From Aquimarina sp. Aq107 (GTDB lineage Bacteria > Bacteroidota > Bacteroidia > Flavobacteriales > Flavobacteriaceae): a stretch of 64,000 nucleotides of DNA. Shown here piece by piece: positions 17,852-24,723 of this stretch. Under the pieces are notes generated by a model. It was not told the origin of the DNA and did no database searches. It saw nothing but the letters and a program-made list of their open reading frames with translations. The stretch's first letter is position 1. Every line of letters starts with the position of its first letter. Where the stretch lies: NCBI RefSeq assembly GCF_943733665.1, contig NZ_OX030782.1, positions 4,388,501 to 4,452,500 of the forward strand. Direction: 5' to 3'. The position numbers and the translations under genes were made by a program.

Positions 17852-18868
17852 ATGTACATAAGAAGAAATATTAAATGGAGTATAATTCTCAGGTTTGCCT
17901 GGAGGAATTTACTCTTATTCACCATTTGGTCGTCATTGGTAACGGTTGGATTTCTATATCTAAAAGCAAGAGGTATCAATATTGGCATACCCTTTTTGCC
18001 AATAAGTACAATAGGAATAGCGGTTGCCTTTTATGTAGGGTTTAAGAATAGTCAGTCGTACGACCGTTTTTGGGAAGGCAGGAAAATTTGGGGAGCTATT
18101 GTAAACTATAGTCGAACTTGGGCCAACCAAGTGCAGAGCTATGTCACTGATAAACATGCCTTAAAACCAACCTTAAATGAGGAACTTATGAAGATGCACA
18201 AAGAGCTAATTTATAGACATATAGCATGGATAAACGTGTTGCGTTTGCAATTGCGTAGCACGACAATCTTTGATAGAAAGAATATAACTTATGTTCCAAA
18301 TTTCAAATTAAAGAATGATACCGATTATGCTAAGGAAATTGGTCAGTTTTTAGACTCCAAAGAACTGGAGGACTTAGTTTCTAAAACGAACTCTGCAACC
18401 CATTTACTTAGAAAACAAGGAGATGTTTTAAGAGAGATTACCGAAAAGAAAGGTTGGCTAGATGACTTTAGACATATGGATATGATGCATAGCATAGAGC
18501 AATTTTATAATTTTCAAGGCCAATGTGAACGTATAAAGAACACGCCATTTCCAAGGCAATACGCATATTTTAGTGCAGTTTTTGTTTGGATATTTATTAT
18601 ACTGCTTCCATTCGGTTTAGTACAAGCAATTGATAGTATGAATAATGGCCCTATTCTTTGGATTAACATTCCTATTTCTGTTTTAATCTCTTGGGTTTTT
18701 TACACTATTGAAGTTATTGGTGATAATAGCGAGGACCCTTTCGAAAATTACATTAATGATGTGCCAATGACTGCTATATGTCGCACTATCGAAATTGATT
18801 TACGAGAGCTATTGGGAGAAACTGATATACCAAAAAAGATTGAGCCGGTAAATGGTATTCTTCTTTAA
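17852..18868 (+). CDS. Bestrophin-like anion channel (UPF0187)
   Basis: 338 aa. N-terminal membrane region (FAWRNLLLFTIWSSLVTVGFL), the characteristic bestrophin motif with FKNSQSYDRFWEGRKIWGAI near 68-87 and WANQ, two further membrane segments near 230-290, and the conserved acidic GDNSEDPFE near 287-295. Bacterial bestrophins form pentameric ion channels in the inner membrane. Last intact gene before the mobile-element remnants. Confidence 0.92.
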   Translation: MYIRRNIKWSIILRFAWRNLLLFTIWSSLVTVGFLYLKARGINIGIPFLPISTIGIAVAFYVGFKNSQSYDRFWEGRKIWGAIVNYSRTWANQVQSYVTDKHALKPTLNEELMKMHKELIYRHIAWINVLRLQLRSTTIFDRKNITYVPNFKLKNDTDYAKEIGQFLDSKELEDLVSKTNSATHLLRKQGDVLREITEKKGWLDDFRHMDMMHSIEQFYNFQGQCERIKNTPFPRQYAYFSAVFVWIFIILLPFGLVQAIDSMNNGPILWINIPISVLISWVFYTIEVIGDNSEDPFENYINDVPMTAICRTIEIDLRELLGETDIPKKIEPVNGILL

Positions 18869-19029
18869 AGGAACATACTTATTCCAAATACAGGTTCTTT
18901 TCCTCTAAGAAAATAATACCTATCAAGATATATTAATTCCTTTATCAATGTTTTTTAATTTGCACAGATTAGAATCTTCAACATCTGAAATGAGATTATC
19001 AAAATCAAAACCCAATTAGTTTTCCCATT

Positions 19030-19251
19030 TTAATTGTGATAAATTAACTCTGCTAGCTTTTGTACTTCTCTTGGTAGCCCATCCTCTGCATTAACTAAAA
19101 TAGGTGTATTTGAAAGAAGAGATATGATGATATCCTCATCTGGATATATTATTAAAATAGCACCTGAAGAAGGTCCTTGCCCAACGTGGTACCATATTTT
19201 TTTCCCATTCACATCTTTTCCTATATACCATCCCAAACCATAAGGTGTTGG
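19030..19251 (-). pseudogene. C-terminal fragment of a beta-lactamase-family serine hydrolase
   Basis: The minus-strand frame PTPYGLGWYIG ... IWYHVGQGPSSGAILIIYPDED ... LAELIYHN-stop is the C-terminal end of class C beta-lactamase-like hydrolases (GLGW, then H-x-G in place of the KTG-box neighbourhood). Everything upstream, including SxxK and YxN, is missing. The frame meets a stop at about 19251, where BfmA sequence begins, so this is a deletion or insertion junction. Confidence 0.75.
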
Positions 19252-19622
19252 TTACTCGGATTTTGCTTTTCGCGAAAGCGGACTTCCTTCTTTTCTTCTG
19301 CATATTTCTTTTCTACAATCAGCGGTTTTTTGGTTGGTTCTTCTGTTTCAAACAGCGATTGAATCATAGCCACCGTAGGTTTGGTTTGTGTCTTTTCCAC
19401 GTCTCGCATTATGGCAATGACCGCATTTATTCTTTTGAGTAATTTAGCTTCAATGGTACGTCCAGTTGGTCCTAATTTTTCCTTTGGCGAAATTTCATTG
19501 TAGAAGAAAAAATCGAGCATCGTGGACATTGCTTCGGTGTGCGATTTGAAGTAAGTGCGTGAGAAAGTTTGGAAACGTTTTGCGGTTTCCTTTTTAAATC
19601 TAATTCCAGTAAATGAGTCCAT
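19221..19622 (-). pseudogene. BfmA/BtgA-type mobilization protein, 3' end replaced
   Basis: The ORF encodes 133 aa starting MDSFTGIRFKKETAKRFQTF, typical of Bacteroidetes BfmA/BtgA mobilization accessory proteins that bind oriT with a ribbon-helix-helix-like N-terminus. The last ten residues (NQHLMVWDGI) are just the serine-hydrolase fragment read in another frame, so the authentic C-terminus is lost. A CGCGAAAGCG-type palindrome lies in the coding sequence near 19266-19281. No relaxase gene follows, so the element cannot mobilise itself. Confidence 0.7.
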
Positions 19623-19685
19623 ATTTCACCGATTTGTCGCAAAATCTTCCCTAAAAATGGGCGTTTCCAGCCCGTTTGTCGCAAA

Positions 19686-20007
19686 TCGTTGATTGTCAAG
19701 AAATTATAATAAATTCAATTAACTGATTATCAGATAATTAAAAGCGAAAAGGAATCCGAAACATCGCGAAGCGTGTTACCCTCTTGCTATTCCTTTTCGT
19801 CCCGCTCGCGGGACAAAAATCCATACAATCCGGCTAAAAAGCCGATTGCCATTTTTAAGGAAAATGATTTTCCAGTATGTTATTTTTCGATTTGCAAGGA
19901 TATCGGCGAAAGTCGAAAATTGGATAACCTTACTTTAATTTGTGTGCTGAATTTCAGCGAAATAAAGATACGTTTTTTTCTTGACTTCAAATTAAGTGCA
20001 AACAAAA
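19686..20007. other. Non-coding, hairpin-rich stretch (possible oriT region)
   Basis: No credible gene. It contains several inverted repeats: CGAAAAGGAAT near 19746 paired with ATTCCTTTTCG near 19790, the hairpin GTCCCG-CTCG-CGGGAC at 19799-19814, and CGGCTAAAAAGCCG near 19831. It lies just upstream of the mobilization gene bfmA, where an origin of transfer is often found, but nothing identifies a nick site. Confidence 0.4.
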
Positions 20008-20032
20008 AACACCTCTAAAACTCAGAGGTGTT
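20008..20032 (-). terminator. Rho-independent terminator after the small mobile-element gene
   Basis: Nine-base-pair stem AACACCTCT/AGAGGTGTT with a 7-nt loop. On the minus strand the stem is followed by a run of U residues (AAAAAAC on the plus strand), so it terminates the 20250-to-20053 transcript. Confidence 0.75.
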
Positions 20033-20052
20033 CGATTTAAAAATTGACAAAA

Positions 20053-20250
20053 TCATATATTGAAAACGTATGTATAGGAATATAGATTCCGAAGTGCTTC
20101 TTCCTCAATCATAGTATCAAAACAAGTGTAGTTTTCCTTTACGTATTTGCGAATAGCTTCGCCAAATTTTCGTTCCACATCTTTTTTAGAATTTTCTAAA
20201 AGTCGGTTTTGAGCCTCTTCGCTCAAGTCTGTAAAATTGAGATATACCAT
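20053..20250 (-). CDS. Small mobile-element protein, unknown
   Basis: 65 aa, acidic and helical (FTDLSEEAQNRLLENSKKDV), without membrane segment. It starts 11 nt after the RadC-like gene and ends ahead of a terminator, so it is the last gene of a minus-strand unit. Similar short proteins accompany radC and ssb on Bacteroidetes integrative elements. Function unknown. Confidence 0.6.
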   Translation of the reverse strand: MVYLNFTDLSEEAQNRLLENSKKDVERKFGEAIRKYVKENYTCFDTMIEEEALRNLYSYTYVFNI

Positions 20251-20261
20251 AGCCTTTAATT

Positions 20262-20711
20262 TTACAAAATTCCATTGTCAGCAAAACTGTAGTAATCGCC
20301 ATCAGGTGCAAATATCAAATGGTCAAGAATTGTAATATCGAATAATTTTGATGCATTTTTAATCTTGGTCGTCAAGCTCTTGTCCGCATCACTAGGTTGC
20401 AATTTTCCGCTTGGGTGGTTGTGCGTTAAAATTATAGCTACTGATAGAGATTTTAAAATAACCGCAAACAATATTCGAAGGTCTATTGGTGTGCTCGTAA
20501 TTCCGCCTTGTGAAAGTTGATACACCCCTTTTACCTTATTGCTATTATTTAACAATACAACCTTAAAGGTTTCTTGTATGCCTATTGTGTCTTTATCCCA
20601 ATCTTCATAAAGTAATTCAGCTGCATCTTGTGAACTGCTAATTTTCTGCCACATTGAGGATTTCAACCCACCTTTGTAGCTTATTTTTATTTCGTTAACT
20701 TGTGCTTTCAT
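20262..20711 (-). CDS. RadC-like JAB/MPN domain protein
   Basis: 149 aa, the JAB-domain-only form of RadC common on Bacteroidetes plasmids and integrative elements. The metal-binding JAMM motif is visible as ILTHNHPSGKLQPSDAD near 95-111 (HxHPSG...SxxD), with an upstream Glu-containing strand. Chromosomal RadC proteins carry an extra N-terminal helix-hairpin-helix region that is absent here. Element-borne RadC may act in DNA processing or anti-defence; its true role is unknown. Confidence 0.85.
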   Translation of the reverse strand: MKAQVNEIKISYKGGLKSSMWQKISSSQDAAELLYEDWDKDTIGIQETFKVVLLNNSNKVKGVYQLSQGGITSTPIDLRILFAVILKSLSVAIILTHNHPSGKLQPSDADKSLTTKIKNASKLFDITILDHLIFAPDGDYYSFADNGIL

Positions 20712-20742
20712 TGTACATATAATTAAAGTGTGAATAATGAAA

Positions 20743-20778
20743 AAAGAGGGCGCATCTTTAGACGGTTACGCCCTCTTT
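20743..20778 (-). terminator. Terminator downstream of ssb
   Basis: Perfect ten-pair stem AAAGAGGGCG/CGCCCTCTTT with a 16-nt loop. On the minus strand the stem runs into UUUUU. It separates ssb from the radC-like gene. Confidence 0.8.
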
Positions 20779-20787
20779 AATTTTAGT

Positions 20788-21132
20788 TTACTTATCGCCT
20801 TTACTGCCAAGTAAAAGGATTTCATCGGCTACAACTTCTGTAACATAGCGCTGGTTGCCATCATCAGTCGTATATGTTCGGGTTTTTAGCTTTCCCGTAA
20901 TCCCAACTTCCTTACCTTTTTCAACATACTTTTCTACTATTTCGGCAGTCTTGCCCCAGGCAACAATCGTATGCCAATTTGTATCTGTTTGCTTTTCGCC
21001 TTTGCTATCCTTGTAATACTCATTTGTGGCTAACGAAAAACGGGCTACTTTCTTTCCGCTTTCAAGATTCGTAATGGTTGGTTCTTGTCCAACATTTCCA
21101 ATTAACTGTACGTGATTTCTAATAGTACTCAT
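20788..21132 (-). CDS. ssb: Single-stranded DNA-binding protein
   Basis: 114 aa OB-fold SSB of the short, element-borne type: N-terminus MSTIRNHVQLIGNVGQEPTI, then WHTIVAWGKTAEIVEKYVEKG and a final strand RYVTEVVADEILLLG. The long acidic C-terminal tail of chromosomal SSB is missing, ending instead at GSKGDK, so it may not recruit replication partners by the usual C-terminal tip. Typical of conjugative elements, where it coats incoming single-stranded DNA. Confidence 0.92.
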   Translation of the reverse strand: MSTIRNHVQLIGNVGQEPTITNLESGKKVARFSLATNEYYKDSKGEKQTDTNWHTIVAWGKTAEIVEKYVEKGKEVGITGKLKTRTYTTDDGNQRYVTEVVADEILLLGSKGDK

Positions 21133-21170
21133 AATAAAATATTTAAGTGATTTATATTTCCCCTATTGAT

Positions 21171-21359
21171 TTAAAACAGATTAAATTTTAAGGGGTGTTT
21201 GTTCTTTTCTTTCGTGCATCGCACAATGGATAGAGTGGGTTTTGTCAAGACTTTTAGGGTAAAATCAGGTGTGTTTGCGACGTAGTAAAATCCTTGGATT
21301 TTCAAGGAAGTAGAAACCTTATTTTTCACTAAAACTCGTATAGTCTTGATAAGTTCCAT
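21171..21359 (-). CDS. Small hypothetical protein of the mobile element
   Basis: 62 aa, basic, beginning MELIKTIRVLVKNKVST. It lies 38 nt upstream of ssb on the same strand, so it may be the first gene of that transcript. No recognised domain. It could be a chance ORF, but its position and composition favour a real gene. Confidence 0.45.
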   Translation of the reverse strand: MELIKTIRVLVKNKVSTSLKIQGFYYVANTPDFTLKVLTKPTLSIVRCTKEKNKHPLKFNLF

Positions 21360-21904
21360 AAGGGCATTAGGAATTCTTTTAAACGCAGTTGCGTTTGAGC
21401 GTACCGGCAGTTAAGCGAAATAAGTAGCTGTGGTTAAATTAGAATTGGTTATGTCGTGCCTGTTTTTCGATGACCCGAAAAACAACAAAGGCTTTATCCA
21501 TTATAACCCCCTTAAAATGTGTAAGACAGCGGTTTGATTTTTAAGGATTTCCGAGTGAGGGCTCAAGAAGACCGAACCGAAAATCCTGTCAAGAAAATTA
21601 AACCGATGGCTTTCCGATTAAAAAAGCGGACTTAATTCACGATTTTGGCTATGGAATGAAGTGTTCCTTACCAGCGTAGCGGTAAGGGTTAACGGAATGG
21701 AAAGTTAAAATTGTGGATTGTGTCTAAGACTTATGTAGTGAAGCTCTTCTCCTAAAGTGGAGTACAACATAATGTAAGGAGATGAGCTGTCATCTCAACC
21801 TATATAACAAACAGTAATTAAGTGTTGTTATTGAGTTCGTAACTTTAGAATATCCTTATATTACCTACGTAATAGTGTACAAATTTTGAAATTGTTTAAT
21901 ACAA
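21360..21904. other. Gene-free, strongly structured region
   Basis: No ORF of note. Clear inverted repeats: AAACGCA-GT-TGCGTTT at about 21380-21395, GTTTTTCG/CGAAAAAC near 21459-21483, CCTTACC/GGTAAGG near 21668-21691, and AGCTCTTCTCCT (21742-21753) with AGGAGATGAGCT (21777-21788). Such density suggests a transfer origin, replication control or a structured RNA of the mobile element. No promoter or terminator is convincing enough to fix a transcript. Confidence 0.4.
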
Positions 21905-22276
21905 ATGATAGAAGAAATAGAGATAAAAACTAAATCAGGAACTCTTTCTGCCAGTATCTTTGGAGCTACTAATCCTAATGATACGGTTCTAATAATTGCT
22001 TCAGCTACAGGAGTAAAACAAGAGTTTTATAAGAAATTTGCTCAGTTTATCGCAATCAATGGAATCACCGTCATCACTTTTGATTATTATGGAATAGGTC
22101 GCTCCCTTAAAAAACCTATTAAAGAACTTAAGAACAATGCTGCCGATTGGGGAAGAATTGATTTAGAAAGTGTACTTAAATACACATTAAAAAATTTCTC
22201 GGCGTCCAAAAAGGTATTGTTGGGTCATAGTATAGGTGGACAATTGATAGGATTATCTGAGACTTCCACAACAATG
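21905..22276 (+). pseudogene. Alpha/beta hydrolase, 5' part, split by IS110 element
   Basis: The first 124 codons of a serine alpha/beta hydrolase (COG4757-like): VLIIASATGVKQEFYKKFA, then FDYYGIGRSL and the nucleophile elbow GHSIGG with the catalytic Ser. Translation breaks at the IS. Joining codon ATG 22274-22276 to GAT at 23695 gives ...GLSETSTTM-DAKIVLVAAQSG, a natural continuation. The reconstituted protein would be 280 aa, the normal family length. Confidence 0.85.
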
Positions 22277-22279
22277 CTC

Positions 22280-22585
22280 CTATGAAAAGCACTAGCCAAG
22301 TTCTTCAAAGTTAATATTTATTTTCTAATTATCTCATATTGATTATTCTGTGGTGTTGAAATGTTGATAATTCCGATAGGATTATCAATATTTCAATGCC
22401 TTTAAATAACTTGCTCCGCATCCTATATGTGATCAACTCAAAATGGCCGTCACCAGCATCTGTATGATTATAAGTTATAATAAACCTGTCCACTTGCTAA
22501 AAATATGTGATCCTTTATTAAAAAAAAGGTCACCCACATTGTTTTGTGATACAGGTTAAACTACTTGTTGTGAGCTTTATTATTA
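22280..22585 (-). ncRNA. Candidate IS110 bridge RNA region
   Basis: This is the non-coding 3' flank of the transposase gene. It has a 16-bp stem, TTGAAATGTTGATAAT (22356-22371) with ATTATCAATATTTCAA (22381-22396), one mismatch. It also has a nested structure: outer stem AACCTGT/ACAGGTT (22483-22489, 22550-22556) and inner hairpin GTGATCCTTT/AAAGGTCAC (22507-22532). The two single-stranded sides of that internal loop contain words matching the two target flanks. IS110 recombinases are known to use such bi-loop guide RNAs. The assignment here is inferred by eye. Confidence 0.5.
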
Positions 22586-23641
22586 TTATTCTACAACGCC
22601 TATTTCGTAAGGAATTCCTGTTTTTATTACTCCTAAAGTTCTACTCAATAATTTACGAGCGACCTTGATGATAATCGTCTTTACATTTTTGCCTATATGG
22701 GTACGATAATAAGCCTGCATTACTGGATCTGTTCGTATAGATTGCCATGAAGCTTCTATAAAATAACTGCGCATTAAACGATGGGCTCGCATAGTGATTC
22801 CTGTACTTTTTTGACTATCTCCACTCTGATGTATTCCAGGGGCTAACCCTACATAACCTGCTAAATGCTTTATATTATTAAAGCGTCTTAGATCTCCTAG
22901 CTCACACAAAATACCACATGCTACGATACCGCCTATACCTGGGATACTTCGTAATAAATAATAATCATTCTTATAATGCTTACGACAATAGGCTCGCATT
23001 TTTGTTGAAACTTCGCGTAGCTCCTTATCGATAAATCGAAAACTTCGCATGCGACTTGATAAGCTCTCGCGGGCTGTTGGATAATCAAAAACAATCCCAT
23101 CTAACCAAGACCTAAAATTATGGCTCCAATGATCATTATCAAATTCTTCTGGTATACTAATACCAAAATATAATAATTGCATCTTTATGTAACTTTTTAC
23201 GCGACGATAGTCCTTTACTAAATCGTTGCGTCTTCGAAACAAACTACGTAATTGTTCCCGCTCAATATCTGGAACTACTATACTATCCAAGCGTCCGTCT
23301 TTTAGTTCCCTACTTATTAACTGTGCATCTATTTTATCTGTTTTTGTATATTTCTCTTTCCCTTTGCGATGAATATCTGCAGGGTTTACTACCAAGGATC
23401 GCCATCCATAACTTTTAAATGCCCGATGGGCATAATAGCCACAACAACCTGCCTCATAAGCAGTACTTACTTCATAGTCTGTAAAATGTTTTAAAACATA
23501 GTCTCGCAACAATTCTGGCTTTGGTGGCATAGTAAATGATTTTCCTGAAAATAATTCTGTTGCGCAGTCTATTTTCCAACTACGTTTGTGAATGTCAATT
23601 CCAATGTATAATTTTGGTTGAGCGGTAATTTGAGTATTCAT
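22586..23641 (-). CDS. IS110-family DEDD transposase
   Basis: 351 aa. The N-terminal RuvC-like DEDD domain starts YIGIDIHKRSWKIDCA and includes KTDKIDAQLISREL. The C-terminal Transposase_20 domain shows LLRSIPGIGGIVACGILCE, HLAGYVGLAPG and the region with the catalytic Ser (HQSGDSQKSTG). Full length with no frameshift, so it may be active. It recombines DNA, in known relatives guided by an element-encoded bridge RNA. Confidence 0.95.
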   Translation of the reverse strand: MNTQITAQPKLYIGIDIHKRSWKIDCATELFSGKSFTMPPKPELLRDYVLKHFTDYEVSTAYEAGCCGYYAHRAFKSYGWRSLVVNPADIHRKGKEKYTKTDKIDAQLISRELKDGRLDSIVVPDIEREQLRSLFRRRNDLVKDYRRVKSYIKMQLLYFGISIPEEFDNDHWSHNFRSWLDGIVFDYPTARESLSSRMRSFRFIDKELREVSTKMRAYCRKHYKNDYYLLRSIPGIGGIVACGILCELGDLRRFNNIKHLAGYVGLAPGIHQSGDSQKSTGITMRAHRLMRSYFIEASWQSIRTDPVMQAYYRTHIGKNVKTIIIKVARKLLSRTLGVIKTGIPYEIGVVE

Positions 23642-23694
23642 ATCTTTTATATTTTTGTGAATTATAAAGATACTCGACTTACTGCTTTTTCATG

Positions 23695-24165
23695 GATGCT
23701 AAAATAGTCTTAGTAGCAGCTCAATCGGGTTTCTGGAAATTTTGGAAAGGAAGGGGTAAAGCAAAAATGTGGTTTAATTGGTATGTCTTATTTCCTGTTC
23801 TTATCAACATTTTTGGCTATCTACCCTCAAAAAGGATTAGTGGAATGGAAGACCTTCCAAAAAATGTAGCAAATCAGTGGCGAAATTGGGGAAAGAATAG
23901 TAATTATCTCCTAAGCGATATTAATATATCAGAATCTTTTTTCGATAAAATTCATTCAGAAATTACCGCTTTTAGTATAGATGACGACAAATTTGCTCCA
24001 AAAAAAGCTGTAGACTGGATGACAGCACAGTATTCAAAAGCAAAGAAGAAATCAATACATCTAGCTCCCAAAGATTATGATACAGGTAAAATTGGACATT
24101 TTGGAGTTTTCAAAGATAAATTCCAAAAAACAATATGGGAAGAATTCCTAAATGAAATTAAATAG
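23695..24165 (+). pseudogene. Alpha/beta hydrolase, 3' part
   Basis: Continuation of the hydrolase interrupted at 22276: DAKIVLVAAQSGFWKFWKG at the start, the cap region (WYVLFPVLINIFGYLPSKRI), Asp in FSIDDDKFAPKKAV and the final His in KIGHFGVFKD, which would complete the Ser-Asp-His triad. An ATG at 23692 sits in the IS edge, so a truncated product is possible but would lack the nucleophile. Confidence 0.85.
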
Positions 24166-24365
24166 TGCAATGCGTGGTTTAGGCAAGAACTAAACATTGA
24201 GGTGAATGGACATAGTGATTATAATAGCTTTATCCTGTATTGACACTAATAGGTACCGTGTCCAATGATTAAGAAAAATTAAATTCTTAAGGACTATTTC
24301 ATAAATTCTGATATTAAATGAAACTAATTATGTTTAATTGACGAGTACTAAAGAAAAGTGTAAAT

Positions 24366-24386
24366 TGTTGTACCTATGTTGTACCT
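24366..24386 (+). repeat. Tandem direct repeat TGTTGTACCT x2
   Basis: Two exact 10-bp copies with an 11-bp period, 41 bp from the 3' end of tRNA-Leu. The position at a tRNA next to mobile-element debris suggests an integrase arm-type or attachment-site feature. No integrase gene is present to confirm it. The preceding 24166-24365 shows no gene. Confidence 0.4.
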
Positions 24387-24393
24387 GAGCATA

Positions 24394-24425
24394 AAAAAAG
24401 CCTAGATTTCCATCTAAGCTTTTTT
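24394..24425 (-). terminator. Terminator of tRNA-Leu
   Basis: Imperfect stem AAAAAGCCTAGAT/ATCTAAGCTTTTT directly after the tRNA 3' end on the minus strand, followed by a U run. Confidence 0.75.
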
Positions 24426-24427
24426 CG

Positions 24428-24509
24428 TACCTCGGGTGGGAATCGAACCCACACTCCTTGCAGAACCGGATTTTGAATCCGGCGCGTCTACCAATTCCGC
24501 CACCGAGGC
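24428..24509 (-). tRNA. tRNA-Leu (anticodon CAA)
   Basis: 82-nt class II tRNA on the minus strand. Acceptor stem GCCTCGG/CCGAGGT, D arm TGGCGGAATTGGTAGACGC, anticodon stem CCGGA/TCCGG around loop TTCAAAA (CAA), a long variable arm, and T arm GTGGGTTCGATTCCCAC. CCA is not encoded. It marks the border between the GC-richer accessory region and the core genes. Confidence 0.95.
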
Positions 24510-24523
24510 ATTAAAAATAAAAT

Positions 24524-24567
24524 CTGGATTTTGAATCCAGCGCGTCTACCAATTCCGCCACTTGAGC
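24524..24567 (-). pseudogene. 5' half of a second tRNA-Leu(CAA)
   Basis: 44 nt aligned to the intact gene: 5' acceptor strand GCTCAAG, an identical D arm, and an anticodon stem-loop CTGGATTCAAAATCCAG, then only AT-rich spacer before the intact tRNA begins 14 nt later. The variable arm, T arm and 3' acceptor strand are missing, and no matching CTTGAGC follows. It cannot make a functional tRNA. Confidence 0.8.
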
Positions 24568-24661
24568 AACTTTGAATGAATTGGACGGCAAAATTAAAAA
24601 AATATTTTATCACATCCATTAAATAAGTAATAAAATACGAGCCAGAGTAGAAATAAATTTT

Positions 24662-24669
24662 TAAATTTG
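24662..24669 (+). promoter_or_regulatory. Bacteroidetes -7 box upstream of prs
   Basis: TAAATTTG matches the TAnnTTTG -7 element of the Bacteroidetes primary sigma factor, 55 nt before the prs start. No clear TTTG -33 box was seen. Confidence 0.5.
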
Positions 24670-24723
24670 CACCTTGTTTTTAGAAAATAAGTTTTAACTC
24701 ATTACAAAACAACATTTTACCCT

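Larger units (their letters stand above)
22277..23694 (-). mobile_element. IS110-family insertion sequence (IS1111-like layout)
   Basis: About 1.42 kb, inserted in an alpha/beta hydrolase. It holds one DEDD transposase gene on the minus strand, with only about 50 bp before the gene and about 310 bp after it. That long downstream non-coding end is the layout described for the IS1111 group. Short imperfect subterminal inverted repeats are visible: CCTATGAAAAGCA (22279-22291) and TGCTTTTTCATGG (23683-23695). ATG occurs at both junctions and the exact ends may shift by a few bases. Confidence 0.8.

Noticed and set aside
19472..19699. 75-codon minus-strand ORF overlapping bfmA
   Set aside because: It overlaps the bfmA start in another frame and resembles no mobilization protein.
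19773..20018. 81-codon plus-strand ORF in the hairpin-rich stretch
   Set aside because: Composition follows the inverted repeats and a terminator lies at its end; no protein-like pattern.
24524..24567. Second functional tRNA-Leu
   Set aside because: Variable arm, T arm and 3' acceptor strand are missing.
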